Shown here one piece after another: positions 44,971-56,772 of a stretch of 64,000 nt of DNA. A model generated the notes under the pieces. The model made no database searches and had not been told where the DNA came from. It saw nothing but the letters and a program-made list of their open reading frames with translations. The position numbers and the translations under genes were made by a program. The stretch is from Deinandra increscens subsp. villosa (taxonomy: Eukaryota; Streptophyta; Magnoliopsida; Asterales; Asteraceae): contig JBCNJP010000027.1 in the NCBI GenBank assembly GCA_039602395.1, positions 37,519,841-37,583,840 of the forward strand. The letters are read 5' to 3'. Numbering within the stretch: position 1 is the first letter of the stretch; each line of letters starts with the position of its first letter.

Positions 44971-45185
44971 TAATATCAGAATCGATCTTGCTGAACAAAT
45001 TGACAAAGAAAGAAGAATTCTATTGATGATTAGCAGCTGGTTACAATGACCCGTTGTCTTATTTATACAAAGAGATTAACGGTAATCAGAAATTAACAAA
45101 CTATTTCTACTTTAACCCCTAAGCTAATATTGAAATTACACTTTACACCCATAACTTCTAATAAAGATTTAATTTTATTCTAACA
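44971..45185 (-). repeat. Copia 3' LTR
   Basis: 215 bp. It differs from the other LTR only at the CTTATTTATAC/CTTCTTTATAC position (plus-strand reading). The short TATA-like region lies here. Confidence 0.95.
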
Positions 45186-45200
45186 TTACTCCCCTTTAAT
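45186..45200 (-). promoter_or_regulatory. Copia polypurine tract
   Basis: On the coding strand, AAAGGGGAG directly before the 3' LTR, the expected plus-strand primer site. Confidence 0.8.
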
Positions 45201-45318
45201 TTCAATATTCCAAATTCAACCAGCTCATTGAATTCTTCATTTAAAACACACAGGACACTCAAAAACAACAAATCAACATTAACATCATATGCCATTGATC
45301 CCATAGGATATAAACATA

Positions 45319-48300
45319 CTAATGTGTTGAAATCCTGTTTTTATCTTGTTCCTCTTTGTGTTCTTTGACCCCAAGTAGAAGTCTCATCTCATTGAACTTG
45401 TTTCTAGCCAAAGGCTTTGTCAATATATGTGCCTTCTGTTTATCAGTGCCCACAAAATCTACACTTATTTGTCCATTTTCAATACATTCTCTGATAAAAT
45501 GAAACCTCAAATGTATATGCTTTGATCTCCCATGGAAGACTGGGTTCCTCATCAAAGCTATGGCAGATTTGTTATCAACAAACAACTGTACTTTCTTTTG
45601 TTCTAACCCAGTTATTTCTTCTAATAACCTTGACAACCAAAGAGCCTGGCATGCAGCATAGGTAGCTGCCATGAACTCAGCTTCACAGGAACTCAATGCC
45701 ACTGTCCTTTACTTCTGTGACTGCCAGGAAATCAGTGATTTGTTATAATAGAATGCATTTCCTGATGTACTTTTGCCATCATCCATATCCATGGCATGAT
45801 TACTATCTGAGTAACCAATGATCTTGCCATCACCTGTTCCTTTTTCATAAAACAGACCATACTCCAGTGTACCACTTACATACCTGACTAAGTGTTTTAT
45901 AGCCTTCATGTGAGCCTGTTTTGGAGACTGCATATATCTACTAACATATCCAACTGCATAGGCTAAATCAGGTCTGGTCTGTGTTAGATACCTTAAAGAA
46001 CCCACAAGTCTCCTATAGCTTGAAGCTTCCACATCCTCACCTCCCACTTCTTTACTCAATTTGACTCCTGGTTCCATTGGCACCTTTGTTTCATTATAAC
46101 CCTTCAACCCTGCCAGTTCAACCACTTTCTTTGCATAAGCAGCTTGCTTTAGAACAATCCCATCCTTCCTTTGCTGCACTTCAATCCCAAGGTAATAACA
46201 TAGCAGTCCCATGTCTGTCATTTCAAAGTTAACTTGCATTTGCCTCTTAAACTGGTCCACTTCCTTCTGATATGTTCCTGCAACCAACAAGTCATCAACA
46301 TAAACAGCAATAATAAGCATAGAGTTACCTGTTTTTCTTGTGTAGACAGCCTGTTCTAGTTGACACCTTTTAAAACCAAGTCCCTTTAAAACCTGATTCA
46401 ATTTTAGATTCCAAGCCCTTGGAGCTTGCTTTAAACCATACAAAGCCTTTGAGAGCCTGTAAACCGTCCTTGCAGACCCTTTCTTGATACTTCCCTGAGG
46501 TTGTTTTACATAAACTACTTCTTGCAACTCCCCATGCAAGAAGGCTGCTTTTACATCTAAATGGAAAACTGACCATCCCATTTTAGCTGCATGAGCAAGA
46601 ATCAATCTTATTGTTTCAATTCTTGCTACAGGAGCAAAGGCTTCTTCATAATCAATTCCCATTTGCTGGACATAACCCTTTGCCACAAGCCTAGCTTTGT
46701 ACTTAGTCACCTCACCAGATGCATTCCTTTTGATTTTAAACACCCATTTTAAACCAATTGGGTGACACCCCTTTGGAGGGTCAACTAAAGTCCAGGTTCT
46801 ATTTTTTTCAATGGACTCTAACTCTTCCTTCATTGCAAATTTCCATTCATCATGCTTAACAGCTTCTTCAAATGTAATAGGCTCTTCCTCTTGGGCTAAC
46901 ATCAATTCTGCCTGATGTTCGGCTTGCCTGTCTTGGGTTGTTTTGGAATTTTGCTTTTTCTCCAGCACATAGTCATTCAATCTCAAAGGAGTAACTGAAA
47001 CTCTCTTTGACATCCTTACACTTGACTCTGGTTGTCCCTGATTCTGTTGAGTGTCATGAAGATGCACATCAAAATCATCTTCCTCAAACTCATCATCTGT
47101 CCTTTCATCATCATGACTTACAGGACTAATAGGATCTTGCTGCTCAAGAGTTACTTCTTGAGTGCTTTGTGATGCTTCTATAGGAGTATGACTTATGTCT
47201 AGTTCAGTAGGTAGAGAGCTACTATCCCAATTCCATTTTCTATTCTCCTGGAACTTTACATCCCTGGAAATGACTATTCTACCCTTCTGCACATCTAACA
47301 TCCTATACCCCTTAGTTCCTTCAGGAACTCCTAAATAGACCATCATGTGGCTCCTGTCATCCAATTTCTTCAGTCCTGGGAACACATCCTTTACATGGCC
47401 TACTCACCCAAAAACTTTCAAATGACTTAAACTAGGCTTATTTCCTCTTAAGGCCTGAAATGGTGTGACATCCTTCAAAGCTTTTGTGGGCAACCTATTT
47501 AGCACATAGACTGAGTGTCTAACAGCCTCAGCCCAGTACTTTAAAGGCATTCCCATAGCTTTTAGTATAGACCTTGTCATATTCATTATACTCCTATTCC
47601 TCCTTTCAACAGTTCCATTCTGTTGAGGGGAATAAGGAGCAGTTAAGAGTCTCTTGATCCCATTGAGAGCACAATAATCAGCAAATTCCCTTGAGGTGAA
47701 TTCACCCCCCCTGTCAGACTTTAAACACCTGACTTTGTAGCCAATCTGCCCTTCTACTTTCACTCTAAAATACTTAAAGAACTCTAAGGCCTGATCTTTA
47801 GAATTTAACATATATACCCAACTATATCTTGAAAAATCATCAACTAATAGCATAAAGTATTTGTTACCTCCTTCTGTAGTTGGAGAGATTGGTCCACAAA
47901 GATCAACTGATACTAGCTCCAATAGTTTGCTTGCTCTATATTCTGATTCCTTTGGAAAAGGATGTCTAGATTGCTTGCCAACCATACATGCTTCACATAC
48001 CTGTGATATGTGCTTTATCCTAGGCACCCCCTCTACCATTTCTTTCCTAGTTATATCATCCAAATTCTGAAAATTTGTGTGTCCTAACCTGCCATGCCAT
48101 AGCCATGCTGGATCCTCCATATTTGCATGAAAACACTTAGGTGACCCAGTCTTAAGAGCTATCTTATAAAGTCTATTTGGTGACCTGCTTACTTTCATCA
48201 ACAACCTGCCTGAACATTCTCTAACCCACAACTTGTCACCCTTCATATTTACTTCACATCCTCCTTCAGTCAACTGACCAAGGCTCATTATATTGCTTTT

Positions 48301-49614
48301 TAGACTTGGTATGTAGTAAACTTCAGTAAGTAGTTTCTGTTCTTGCTTGTTTCCTTCCAGCAAGATAGAGCCCTTTCCTGCAATCTGCACACTAGAACCA
48401 TCACCAAAATTTACCTTACGTGTCATGCTTTGGTCCAAGGCTGAAAAATGTGACATATTTCCTGACATGTGGTTAGAAGCACCATTGTCTAGGTACCACA
48501 GTTCATTGCTTCCTTCTTCCAATGAGTATCTTGAAGGATCCACCTTCAACTCATTCAAGAGGATCTGACTTTTATCAACTTCTCCTTCAGAGATCAATAA
48601 CAAGGCTGGTTCATCATCATCTTCATAGGTCAAGTGTACCTCATTTTCTTTCTCCTTAAGTTTGGCACATTCACTTGCATAGTGCCCAAACTTGTCACAT
48701 TTAAAGCATTTTATACTAGATTTATCCTTCTTCTTGATTTCACTGTTCACAGCCTTATTTGAACCATAGTTCCCATTTCCCTTATTCCTATATTGCCCCT
48801 TTGTTGGTTCATTAGTAGCCCTGCCATTCTTACCATTCTTTTCCCATTTCTTATTCTTACTTTTAGCTTCTTTATGTCTTGCTTGCCATTCAGAATAAGA
48901 TAGTAACAACTTTTCTTCCTTTTCAGTTGTTACTTTTGACTTTGAGGAAACCCTTTCCTCAAAGGCTTTTAACCTACCAACAATTTCTTGATAACCTGCA
49001 TTATCAAGATCTACGAATTGTTCGATAGAGGCTACTATATGAATGAATTTTTCAGGAACACTATCCAAGAGTTTTCTTACCAGAATCGAGTCTTTGATTG
49101 GGGCTCCCAGATTTGATGATCTTGAGGCTATGCCGCTTAATTTCCCTGCAAAGTCATCAATGGACTCAGCATCCTTCATCTTCAGGGCCTCGTATTCTGA
49201 TTTTAGTGTTTGTAACCTCGCCTCCATTACTCTTTCAACCCCAACATATCTGGTTCTTATTGCTTCCCAAATTTCCTTCGCAGAAGTCAAATCTCCAACC
49301 TGTAAAATCAACTCTTCCGGTAATGACTGAAGCAAATAGGCGATAGCTGCGTTGTCCTTCTTCTTGTCCACTGTAGCACCTTCTTCCGGTGATACAATGT
49401 CCCACAAACCATGTACATTAAAAATCGCCTTCATCTTGATCGCCCAAACTGAGTAGTTCGATTGATTCAAAATCGGGCATTGCAACGGAATCGTGGTGAA
49501 TTTCTCTCGAACAACCTGATTTCCTCCACCTCCTGCACCTGACATTCTTCCTTCTGTCACCGGTCTTCTTGGAGATAGAGGTCTTCGCGGCGACCTACGC
49601 GGCGATGAGATCAA
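45319..49614 (-). pseudogene. Copia gag-pol polyprotein, two stop codons
   Basis: One frame from ATG 49614 to 45319, broken only by TGA at 47404-47406 (in integrase) and TAA at 45709-45711 (at the start of RNase H). Gag with UBN2-like region (~45-250) and CCHC knuckle CFKCDKFGHYASEC (~303). Protease active site LDNGAS near 375, with Asn where Ser or Thr is usual. Pre-integrase WHGRLGH near 500. Integrase core DLCGPI, LVDDFSRYSWVY and SPQQNGTVERRNRS. Reverse transcriptase FHLDVKAAFLHGEL and YVDDLL. RNase H SSCEAEFMA and ADNKSA-like VDNKSAIAL. These build the particle, copy the RNA and insert the cDNA. The stops prevent full autonomy unless read through. Confidence 0.9.
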
Positions 49615-49728
49615 TCGGTGAATTTTGAGAAATCACCGAAAAGAGGATGCAAGATCCCCTTTGATTTTGACTTGAGATCTGATCACAGAGCGAACAATTT
49701 GTTCGATGATCGCAAGATTGAAAGCAAG

Positions 49729-49740
49729 GCTCTGATACCA
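49729..49740 (-). promoter_or_regulatory. Copia primer-binding site
   Basis: On the coding strand TGGTATCAGAGC, three bases after the 5' LTR end; initiator Met tRNA type. Confidence 0.9.
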
Positions 49741-49743
49741 AAT

Positions 49744-49958
49744 TAATATCAGAATCGATCTTGCTGAACAAATTGACAAAGAAAGAAGAATTCTATTGAT
49801 GATTAGCAGCTGGTTACAATGACCCGTTGTCTTCTTTATACAAAGAGATTAACGGTAATCAGAAATTAACAAACTATTTCTACTTTAACCCCTAAGCTAA
49901 TATTGAAATTACACTTTACACCCATAACTTCTAATAAAGATTTAATTTTATTCTAACA
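49744..49958 (-). repeat. Copia 5' LTR
   Basis: 215 bp, same length as the 3' LTR with one base difference. The gag start follows after a ~129-bp leader. Confidence 0.95.
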
Positions 49959-50401
49959 AGTATCAATGTGTATATGCATATTGATGTCTTCATAGGTTGT
50001 AAGATATGCATATGTAGTTGTAATTAAGTAGAGACATCGATGCTACTAGTTATGACTGTATGGATTCAATTTTGTTCATTGCTAATAGTTATAGGATTAG
50101 TGTTACGAGTTATGGCGGTAATGTTAGTAGTTGTAACACTAGTGCTACTACGTAATGGAATTAAAGAGAAAAATGAGACAAGTTTAATGGTGCAATTTTT
50201 ATAAAAATCCGAGAAAGTATATAAAATTTATGGACTTTTTAAAATGAAGGGGTTTTTCTAAGTTAGTGTAAAAAGTCAGATTTGCCCTTTTGAATAAAAA
50301 AAAAGAAAGTGACATGTGTCATGATCTTGTTTCTCCTGCAATTTTTAAACCCAATGGATGATGGTTAATTGGTTAGTTCATTTGAAGTGGGTTATTATAT
50401 A

Positions 50402-50724
50402 TCAGGTTAGTAACCCGTGTATTACACGGGTGAATATAGATTTATAATATTAGATAAATACAAAGAAAAAACTAAAATTATTGAGTAAATTAATCAAATA
50501 TACATTAATTTTATCAAATTTTTAGAATAAAAACTTAGTTTTAACAAAATTGGTAATTAATCTTAGTTGATTATTTACTAAATTGGTAATTTATTGTGTG
50601 CTTGACATGTGGAGGTGGTGATGTGGACCATTTATAAATGTGACATGTGACACAAATTTTATTGCTTTATTAGGATTGAGAATTAGGATTGAGATTCCAC
50701 ACCATATCTATATCTATCTATCTA
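50402..50724 (-). mobile_element. Helitron-like 3' end (minus strand) and flank
   Basis: CCCGTGTA-T-TACACGGG (50416-50432) is a perfect hairpin. Read on the minus strand it is followed by CTGA ending at 50402 and then T, matching the CTRR-T rule. The matching 5' end is not seen. The rest to 50724 is AT-rich and ends in a short TATC repeat. Confidence 0.4.
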
Positions 50725-51260
50725 TCTATATAATATATATGAAAAGATTGAATGCCATATGGTATCACCACAATAATCCTTGGATTGTTTTTTCCCGCCT
50801 AAAAGGTCTGCCTATTATTTACGCGGATCTTGATTTTTACCCGCCCCATAGGTTTTGCTCCGTTGCAAATAAAACCCTACTACCCTATACAACTCTTCAT
50901 TCACCCACGAATTGTGCTCTGCTGCTTCAAACCGGCGATTCATCTTCGGCCTAAGATCGTTGTATCATCGAGGAACAACAGTTTCATCATCGCTTCCATT
51001 CCAACATAATCGATTTAAGGTAATCTGTTTCCAACACAATCAATTTAAGGTATACTGATCGAATTAGAATGATTAATTATGTCGGTATGTATTTTTTTCT
51101 CTGCAAATCTACGATATTAGATATTACGTATTAATTTGTTATTTTTCTACAATTTGGTTAGGTCTTGATTTCCATTACAATGCTTAATTAAGAGGGGTTT
51201 TGATTTCCAATCTACGGTATCATGGCTTAATTATTTTGTGGCTTCTAATTTTAATTAAAT

Positions 51261-51623
51261 GGGTTATCGGCTTCAAATAATCCTAACTATCACTTTTTGG
51301 CTAATAACACTCCTAACTAACAAATTTCCCTCTGGCATTCTCAACTACCAACATATTTTCCTCCACCACTCTCTCCGTTAATTTTCTTTAACTTTGTTAG
51401 TCATCTACCTACGTGGTTGTATAACATGGCATAAAATGATTATGTGGTTGTCTACATGACTTATGGCAACGTAGACAGATGACTAACGGAGTTAAAGAAA
51501 ACTAACGGTGTGAGTGGTGGAGTAAAATATGTTGATAGTTGGGAGTGCCAGAGGGAAACTCGTTAGTTGGGAGTGTTATTGGCCAAGAAGTGATAGTTAG
51601 GATTATTTGAAGCCAATAACCCT
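51261..51623. mobile_element. Foldback MITE
   Basis: A 363-bp near-complete inverted repeat. The left arm starts GGGTTATCGGCTTCAAATAA, the right arm read inward AGGGTTATTGGCTTCAAATA. Matching runs on through CCTAACTATCACTT, CCCTCTGGCA, CCACTC and CTTTAACT to near the centre. No target duplication was found. The transcript would form a ~180-bp hairpin. Confidence 0.75.
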
Positions 51624-53063
51624 AAAACTGATGAAAATTAAAACCTCACTTTTGTTTGGGTTGTAACTTCAGTCTAATGTGTTTCTTCCACTTCAACAGT
51701 GTGTTTCTTCACTTTAGTTCTACCCATCATTCATAAGTAATTCCACATATGTACTCACAATTAGTGAATGATCCGATCAAATTCTTTCATCTGTCTCCAT
51801 CTAAAGGGTTTTGATCTTTATGGCCGCCGCTGTGTGTAACCCTAATTTTATCATCGAATCTTCAAGATTAAATAAAGGTATTGTATTATCTTTTCATAGT
51901 TGTACTTCGTTATTTTTCTTAATCCATGGTCATATTGATCAAATGTCAGATGGTAAATAGGTTAAATTAGCATGCCTTTTTCATAACTAAATGTAAGAGA
52001 CTGATTTTTTTTGTTTGAACCAGTGATGATGAGGTATGTTCTTCACTCACTAAGATGTATGTACATTCACAGTTGGATGAATTTATAGAGAAAGATATCA
52101 GAAGGGGTATTTTTTTAACCAGTGATTAATTTTGTACATAAAATCTTAAATATACTTGATGATGGGTTATAAAAATTTTGTTTTGTTGTAGAAATACTCT
52201 AAAATGACATGAAACATGTATTCGGGCTAAATGATCTGTCTACATGTATTAGTTTTTATTGATTAACCAATGCATTCCAACTATTTGTTAAAACGCCTCA
52301 ATGAACATGTATTAGTTCTCATGGTTGCCTAAACACCTTGCCAAAAGTTGGAAGTTGAATATATACTCTATGAGATTGTCGCTAAAAATTGAATATACGC
52401 AGTGTTATGTTTGAATTTTAAAAACTTAGAATTGTATATTCATTGTTCTATAACCTTCATGTAAAATATGTTTGAGTTGATAACATGCCAGAGGTAATTG
52501 GTGTTGAACCATTTGCTTTTGTGGCACATGATAAAGATGAGGAGGTATGCTAAAACTAGTTTTGTGATGGGTCAAATTTAGTGGTGGGAGTATAGGCACA
52601 CCAATGGTTATTTGCACAATTTTAGAAAGTTTTTTTTTTTTTTTTTTAAGTTTTTGAGGATGTGCATGTTTTAAGATAGGCACACTGCATATATAGATAT
52701 TTACTGTAGTTTTAATTCTTCTTATGATGATAAGAAGTATTAATATCATGTACTGTGGTTCTAAAAACTCGGCGTTTCTAGGTTCAGGAGAATTATCATG
52801 TCTCCAACTAAGTAGTTTTCCGATCAACTTTTTGGTGTACTAAAATCAGTTGGAAAGCATTATGAATTTAGTGCATTATGTTGATACATCACCTATTCAA
52901 GCATTAGGTCATTGGTGTAAGTGTTTGCCTCTCTTGATTTTATACTTTTACACATTAAACTATGTTTGAGTAGCATGCTTTCTGTTTTTCAATCATCTAT
53001 TTATTATTTTTATACCTGATCTTTTAAGTTATAAATGTGTATTTATGTTTAAGTGTGTTATAA

Positions 53064-54288
53064 GGGGAGGCGGTATGGTTACTACTCCAAAGGGTTGCTT
53101 CAAGGGGAGTCGGGTGGCTCACGTGGTTCACCATACCGCCTCATGCGGTTCACCCCCATGGCTCAACTTGAGTGGTTTCAAATGGCTCCTAGAATCCGTG
53201 GAAAGCCGCTCAACTTCTTTCTTTATTTTTTTTATTTGTGTACCAACGGATATATTTCAAATGATTGAACCACCCAAGCCACACTACTACCATACCTTGT
53301 GGTGTGGCTTGTTGAAGCCATGCCCACCAACTAATTACAAGATAACAACTCAACTTGGGATTTTTGGAAGCCATTTGAAGCCACACCACATGGTATGGTA
53401 GTGGTGTGGCGTGGTGAAGCCATGTCCACCAACGGATTTCTCTTTTTTTTTTTAAGTTAAACAACTTGTAATAAAACAACAACTTTTAATAAAACAACAA
53501 CTTTTAATATAAAAAAATAATTAACATTAGGAATTAAAAACCATACAATACTTGGAATTATTAAAACAATCTAAAAAAAACTTAAAACAATACTAGAATT
53601 TTTTTAAATAAAACATCTTAAAAGTTGCACTCCCATCCATATTCTTCCGCGATTTCGCGTTTTTGTTGAAGAACAAGCGGTAGGAATTGAGGGTCAACAT
53701 CATTGTGCGGTTTCATAAATATCTCGAGATCACATGTTTTTTTCTCTTGTCGTTCACGTGCTTGTTTGAACTCGATCACTTGACGTTGAGCGTCCATTGT
53801 ACTTTTCACAGCATCGTACATCGATTGCTTCTTTCCAAGCATTTCCTCCCGAACCTTTGCCTTAAGCTCCCTTTCCTTGACCCAATTGGCTTGAAAATCC
53901 GACATCATTTCCAACGCCTTTTCTGATGCCACACTCTTTGCGGTGGATGAAGACTCACCCGACTTCTTTTTCCCTTTATGCTTTGGGTATGTAGGGGTTG
54001 AGTCTTCATTTAGATCGGGCAATTGACTCGAGCCAACATCATTTGAAGTGGTGTAGTTCCCCGACTCGGACGTCTTGGTCCTTTTACTCGGTTCCGGCAT
54101 TTCACCAACTACGGTCGGAATCGGAATCCACTTTGGATGGTCTTTTACCTCGACCTAACACGGCAAATGAGAAAACCCATTTTTCTCGTATAGTTGTTTA
54201 TACACGTTTTGGGTTTTCATCAAAACGTCCACGTCCGCACTCCCACTTGTCCAATTGTTAGCATATATTACAAAAAAATAAACAAGTT

Positions 54289-54325
<37 letters not shown>

Positions 54326-55402
54326 CGAGTAACTAAAAAAAATAAACAAAACATGTTCTTTACCATTTGAATGTAGAGAGCATTGAAGTTCGACAATTTC
54401 GTGTGCAACTTCTTCCACTTTGACCAAAGTTGGTCTCGATTTCGTTCACTAGATCCACCCATCAAACCGTTAAAGCGCGAGAGAATTTTAGCCCAAAACG
54501 ATTCGCGGGTTTGTTGATCTGCTTTTTTCTCATCTTCGGTACAATGAATGTAAGATTTTGTCAAGTTAAGCTCTTCCTCCGACGTCCAAGGTTTACCTTT
54601 TCTTCGCGAATGAAATTTACTTTTTTTTTGTTATCACTTGGACGTCTTCATCCATCACTTGAATCTCCTCTTCTTCTACCGCAACTTCTTCTTCCTCTTC
54701 TTGTTCGAGTTCCTCCTCAACTTCTTCTTCGGATTTGGACTCTATTACACGTCGTGGCTCTCGAAATTGTGTGTTTTGGTACACGACGTTAGACAAGGGG
54801 AATTGTTGCATTTGTGAAGTATGTTGGGGATATAACTCCCCTTGAACCCCGTAACGACCGGACAAAAGTCCAAGATACGATGGTTGAGAAGAAGATTGAG
54901 GTTGGTTATAAAAAGTCGGTAGTGGTTAGGGTTAAGAACGTACGGGGATTGATTGGGGTTGAGAACGTACGGGGTTTGATTGGGGTTGAGAACAAACGTA
55001 CGAGTTCGAGACGGGTATAAGAATATCTCGTACCTTCGGTTTAATATTTTTTGCTGGGAGCGGGGGATTTTTTTCTTTGATGATTTATCCATGGTTTTGT
55101 AGAAAATAGGTGAAAGAAGATGAGGAGTGAAGAAAATGAGATAAAATGGGTATGTATTTATAGTGGTAAATTGGTAAAAACAACAAATATTTTTTTTTTA
55201 ATTAGCCGTTGGGGGGGGGGGGGGTGTCCAACGGTCAATAAAAGAGACGTTGGAGGCGGCTTGGCGCGGTTCTTGGAAACCATTGTAAACCAGAAAAGTG
55301 AAGCCATGTGGGGAAGCCATGCCACATGGTATGGTGCTAGTGTGAAACCCACTCAAGCCATGTCCGGCTCCCCTTTGAAGCCGTGAGTGATACCGCCTCC
55401 CC
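53064..55402. mobile_element. PIF/Harbinger element, non-autonomous
   Basis: A 2,339-bp element with ends GGGGAGGCGGTAT on both sides (inverted), flanked by TAA (53061-53063 and 55403-55405), the 3-bp duplication of this superfamily. Subterminal CCACATGGTATGGT and GGCTTGAGTGG phrases occur in both arms. It carries only the Myb-like accessory gene; no DDE transposase is present, so it depends on another copy. It contains a G-run of 13 at about 55210. Confidence 0.85.
53618..55092 (-). pseudogene. Harbinger Myb/trihelix-like accessory protein, broken
   Basis: Minus-strand pieces of one gene. A start near 55092 has repeated VLNPNQ phrases. After a frame change comes an acidic stretch (EEEVEEELEQEEEE, ~54865-54617). 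A frame change in an A9 run leads to the Myb-like helix region (KSYIHCTEDEKKADQQT, RESFWAKILSRFN, RDQLWSKWKKLH). An intron with a short TA run (54297-54321) follows. The C-terminal part has a stop near 54155 and then MPEPSKRTKTSESG ... MDAQRQVIEFKQARERQE, a coiled-coil-like NAM-associated region, to 53618. In active PIF/Harbinger elements this protein binds DNA and helps import the transposase. At least two frameshifts and one stop make this copy non-functional. Confidence 0.7.
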
Positions 55403-55909
55403 TAAGAGTCCTTTAATGTCGCATATTGCACCCGAAGACACGTCGGAGCGTTTCATGTTTTTTAAAAAACCAAGCATGAGGAGGCCTAATAACTCCTGTC
55501 AACTGAAAATCATTCACTTTGAGTAGAAGTTGTTTAAAAATTTTACCAATAACACTACTTTAAAAATTCACTAAAATATGATAAGTTAATTATGGTTATG
55601 TTCTTTCATATAGGTTCACTGTTATATCAAGGCTTGGTTAGCTTAGGTATGTACTTTGTCGAATGTTCATTTTTTTTCTTTAATTCCAATTATGATATAG
55701 GATGAAGACGGAAAAGTGACAAACAAAACATCAAATGTTGTTTATAAGTTTGTATTTTCAAGTTTGTGAATTTTTTATATTATCGAATTTTCGTATTTTC
55801 CTTTAATTCCAATTATCAAATTACATTTATTATAATATTTAAACTACTGGATTTATTTTATAAAAAACCACCCATGCGTCGCACGGATATCAAAAACTAG
55901 CTGGATTTA

Positions 55910-55926
55910 TTATATATATATATATA
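55910..55926. repeat. Short (TA)n
   Basis: TA run of ~17 bp left of the family I element. Confidence 0.9.
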
Positions 55927-56723
55927 GGATAAAGATCATGTAAAAACCACATCTTTTTGCGAAAACCTAAAAACTAATACTAAAACCTTCATAACTTTTT
56001 CATACGATCATATTTTTTAAAAAAATTTGCACCAAAAACCTTAGAATTATGAGTTCTTTAATTCTGGAAAAAATTTAAAAAAAAACTTTAACGTCTCGTC
56101 GTTTTTTTATTAGTGCACATGTGCACTAATAATAAAACTCATACATATAGTATGCGTTAATGTTTTTTTTAGAAAAATCGCATCAAATACGTTATAATTT
56201 TGTTAGTTTTTCGTGGTTTTTTATTAGTGCACATGTGCACTAATAAAAAATCACTTTATATGTGTCGTATACATTAATATTTTAAAAGAGAAATTGCACC
56301 ATAAATCTTATAATTGTGTGTTATCTTTAACTCTGAAAATATATTTAACGTTTTAAAATTTTTTAAATTTTATGCTACACATGTGCACTGTAACTAATAG
56401 TTATAGTGCATATGTAGAATTATCATTAGTTCTATGAATATTTTAGTTTTTTAAAATGTTTTTAACCTAAACAATATGTTTTCGCATGACAATTCTCATT
56501 TGTGTAGTACTAATGAAAATGGTGCACATGTGCACTAATAATACACATGTGCACTATTTTTTTTTTCGAAATATCAATTTCTTTTCCAGAATCAAAGACA
56601 ATAGAATTTTAAGACTTTTGGTGCAAGTTTCATAGAAAAATATTAACGTATGTAAAAGTTATGAAGGGGTTTTAGTGTTAGTTTTTAGCTTTTCGCAAAA
56701 AAAAAGAGTTTTCGCAGGATCCT

Positions 56724-56728
<5 letters not shown>
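55927..56728. mobile_element. (TA)n-bounded foldback element, family I
   Basis: An 802-bp element. The left end GGATAAAGATCATGTAAAAA-CC and the right end read inward GGGTAAGGATCCTGCGAAAA-C are inverted repeats that continue through TTTTTGCGAAAA, TAACTTTT and TTGCACCAAAA. Inside are two perfect 26-bp palindromes with core TTAGTGCACATGTGCACTAA (56107-56132 and 56221-56246) and further half copies near 56385 and 56520-56555. Non-coding. Confidence 0.75.

Positions 56729-56768
<40 letters not shown>
56729..56768. repeat. (TA)n microsatellite
   Basis: TA run of ~40 bp between family I and the Helitron end at 56773. Confidence 0.95.

Positions 56769-56772
<4 letters not shown>

Larger units (their letters stand above)
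44971..49958 (-). mobile_element. Young Ty1/copia retrotransposon, nearly intact
   Basis: A 4,988-bp element on the minus strand with two 215-bp LTRs that differ at one base, flanked on both sides by AGTAT (44966-44970 and 49959-49963). On the coding strand each LTR starts TGTTAGAATAA and ends CTGATATTA, so it is TG...TA, not TG...CA. The order protease-integrase-reverse transcriptase-RNase H marks copia. Two in-frame stops are the only breaks seen. The near-identical LTRs mean very recent insertion. Confidence 0.95.
43922..50393. mobile_element. (TA)n-bounded element, family B, copy 2, split by a copia element
   Basis: Begins GGATGGGGAATTAATATTAA then CC, matching copy 1 at 11269. It is interrupted at 44971-49958 by a copia retrotransposon; without that it is ~1.5 kb. 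The part after the insertion (to about 50393) matches the inverse of families D and E, ending with GGTTAATTGGTTAGTTCA and a degraded right terminus. Non-coding, with a GC-rich leader-like section (44180-44450). Confidence 0.7.
50725..55900 (+). mobile_element. Probable non-autonomous Helitron with nested insertions
   Basis: The left end TCTATATAATATATATGAAA follows an A (TC start, A/T insertion rule). The right end is a CCATGCGTCGCACGG hairpin (55872-55886) followed by CTAG at 55897-55900, though the next base is C, not T. Near the left end is a leader-like sequence (50790-51000). No Rep/helicase gene is present. A foldback MITE and a PIF/Harbinger element lie inside. 51630-53060 has intron-like AT-rich DNA without a supported exon. 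Confidence 0.45.

Noticed and set aside
44971..49958. Possible endogenous virus
   Set aside because: Direct LTRs, a 5-bp duplication, copia gene order and no envelope or movement gene show an ordinary Ty1/copia retrotransposon.
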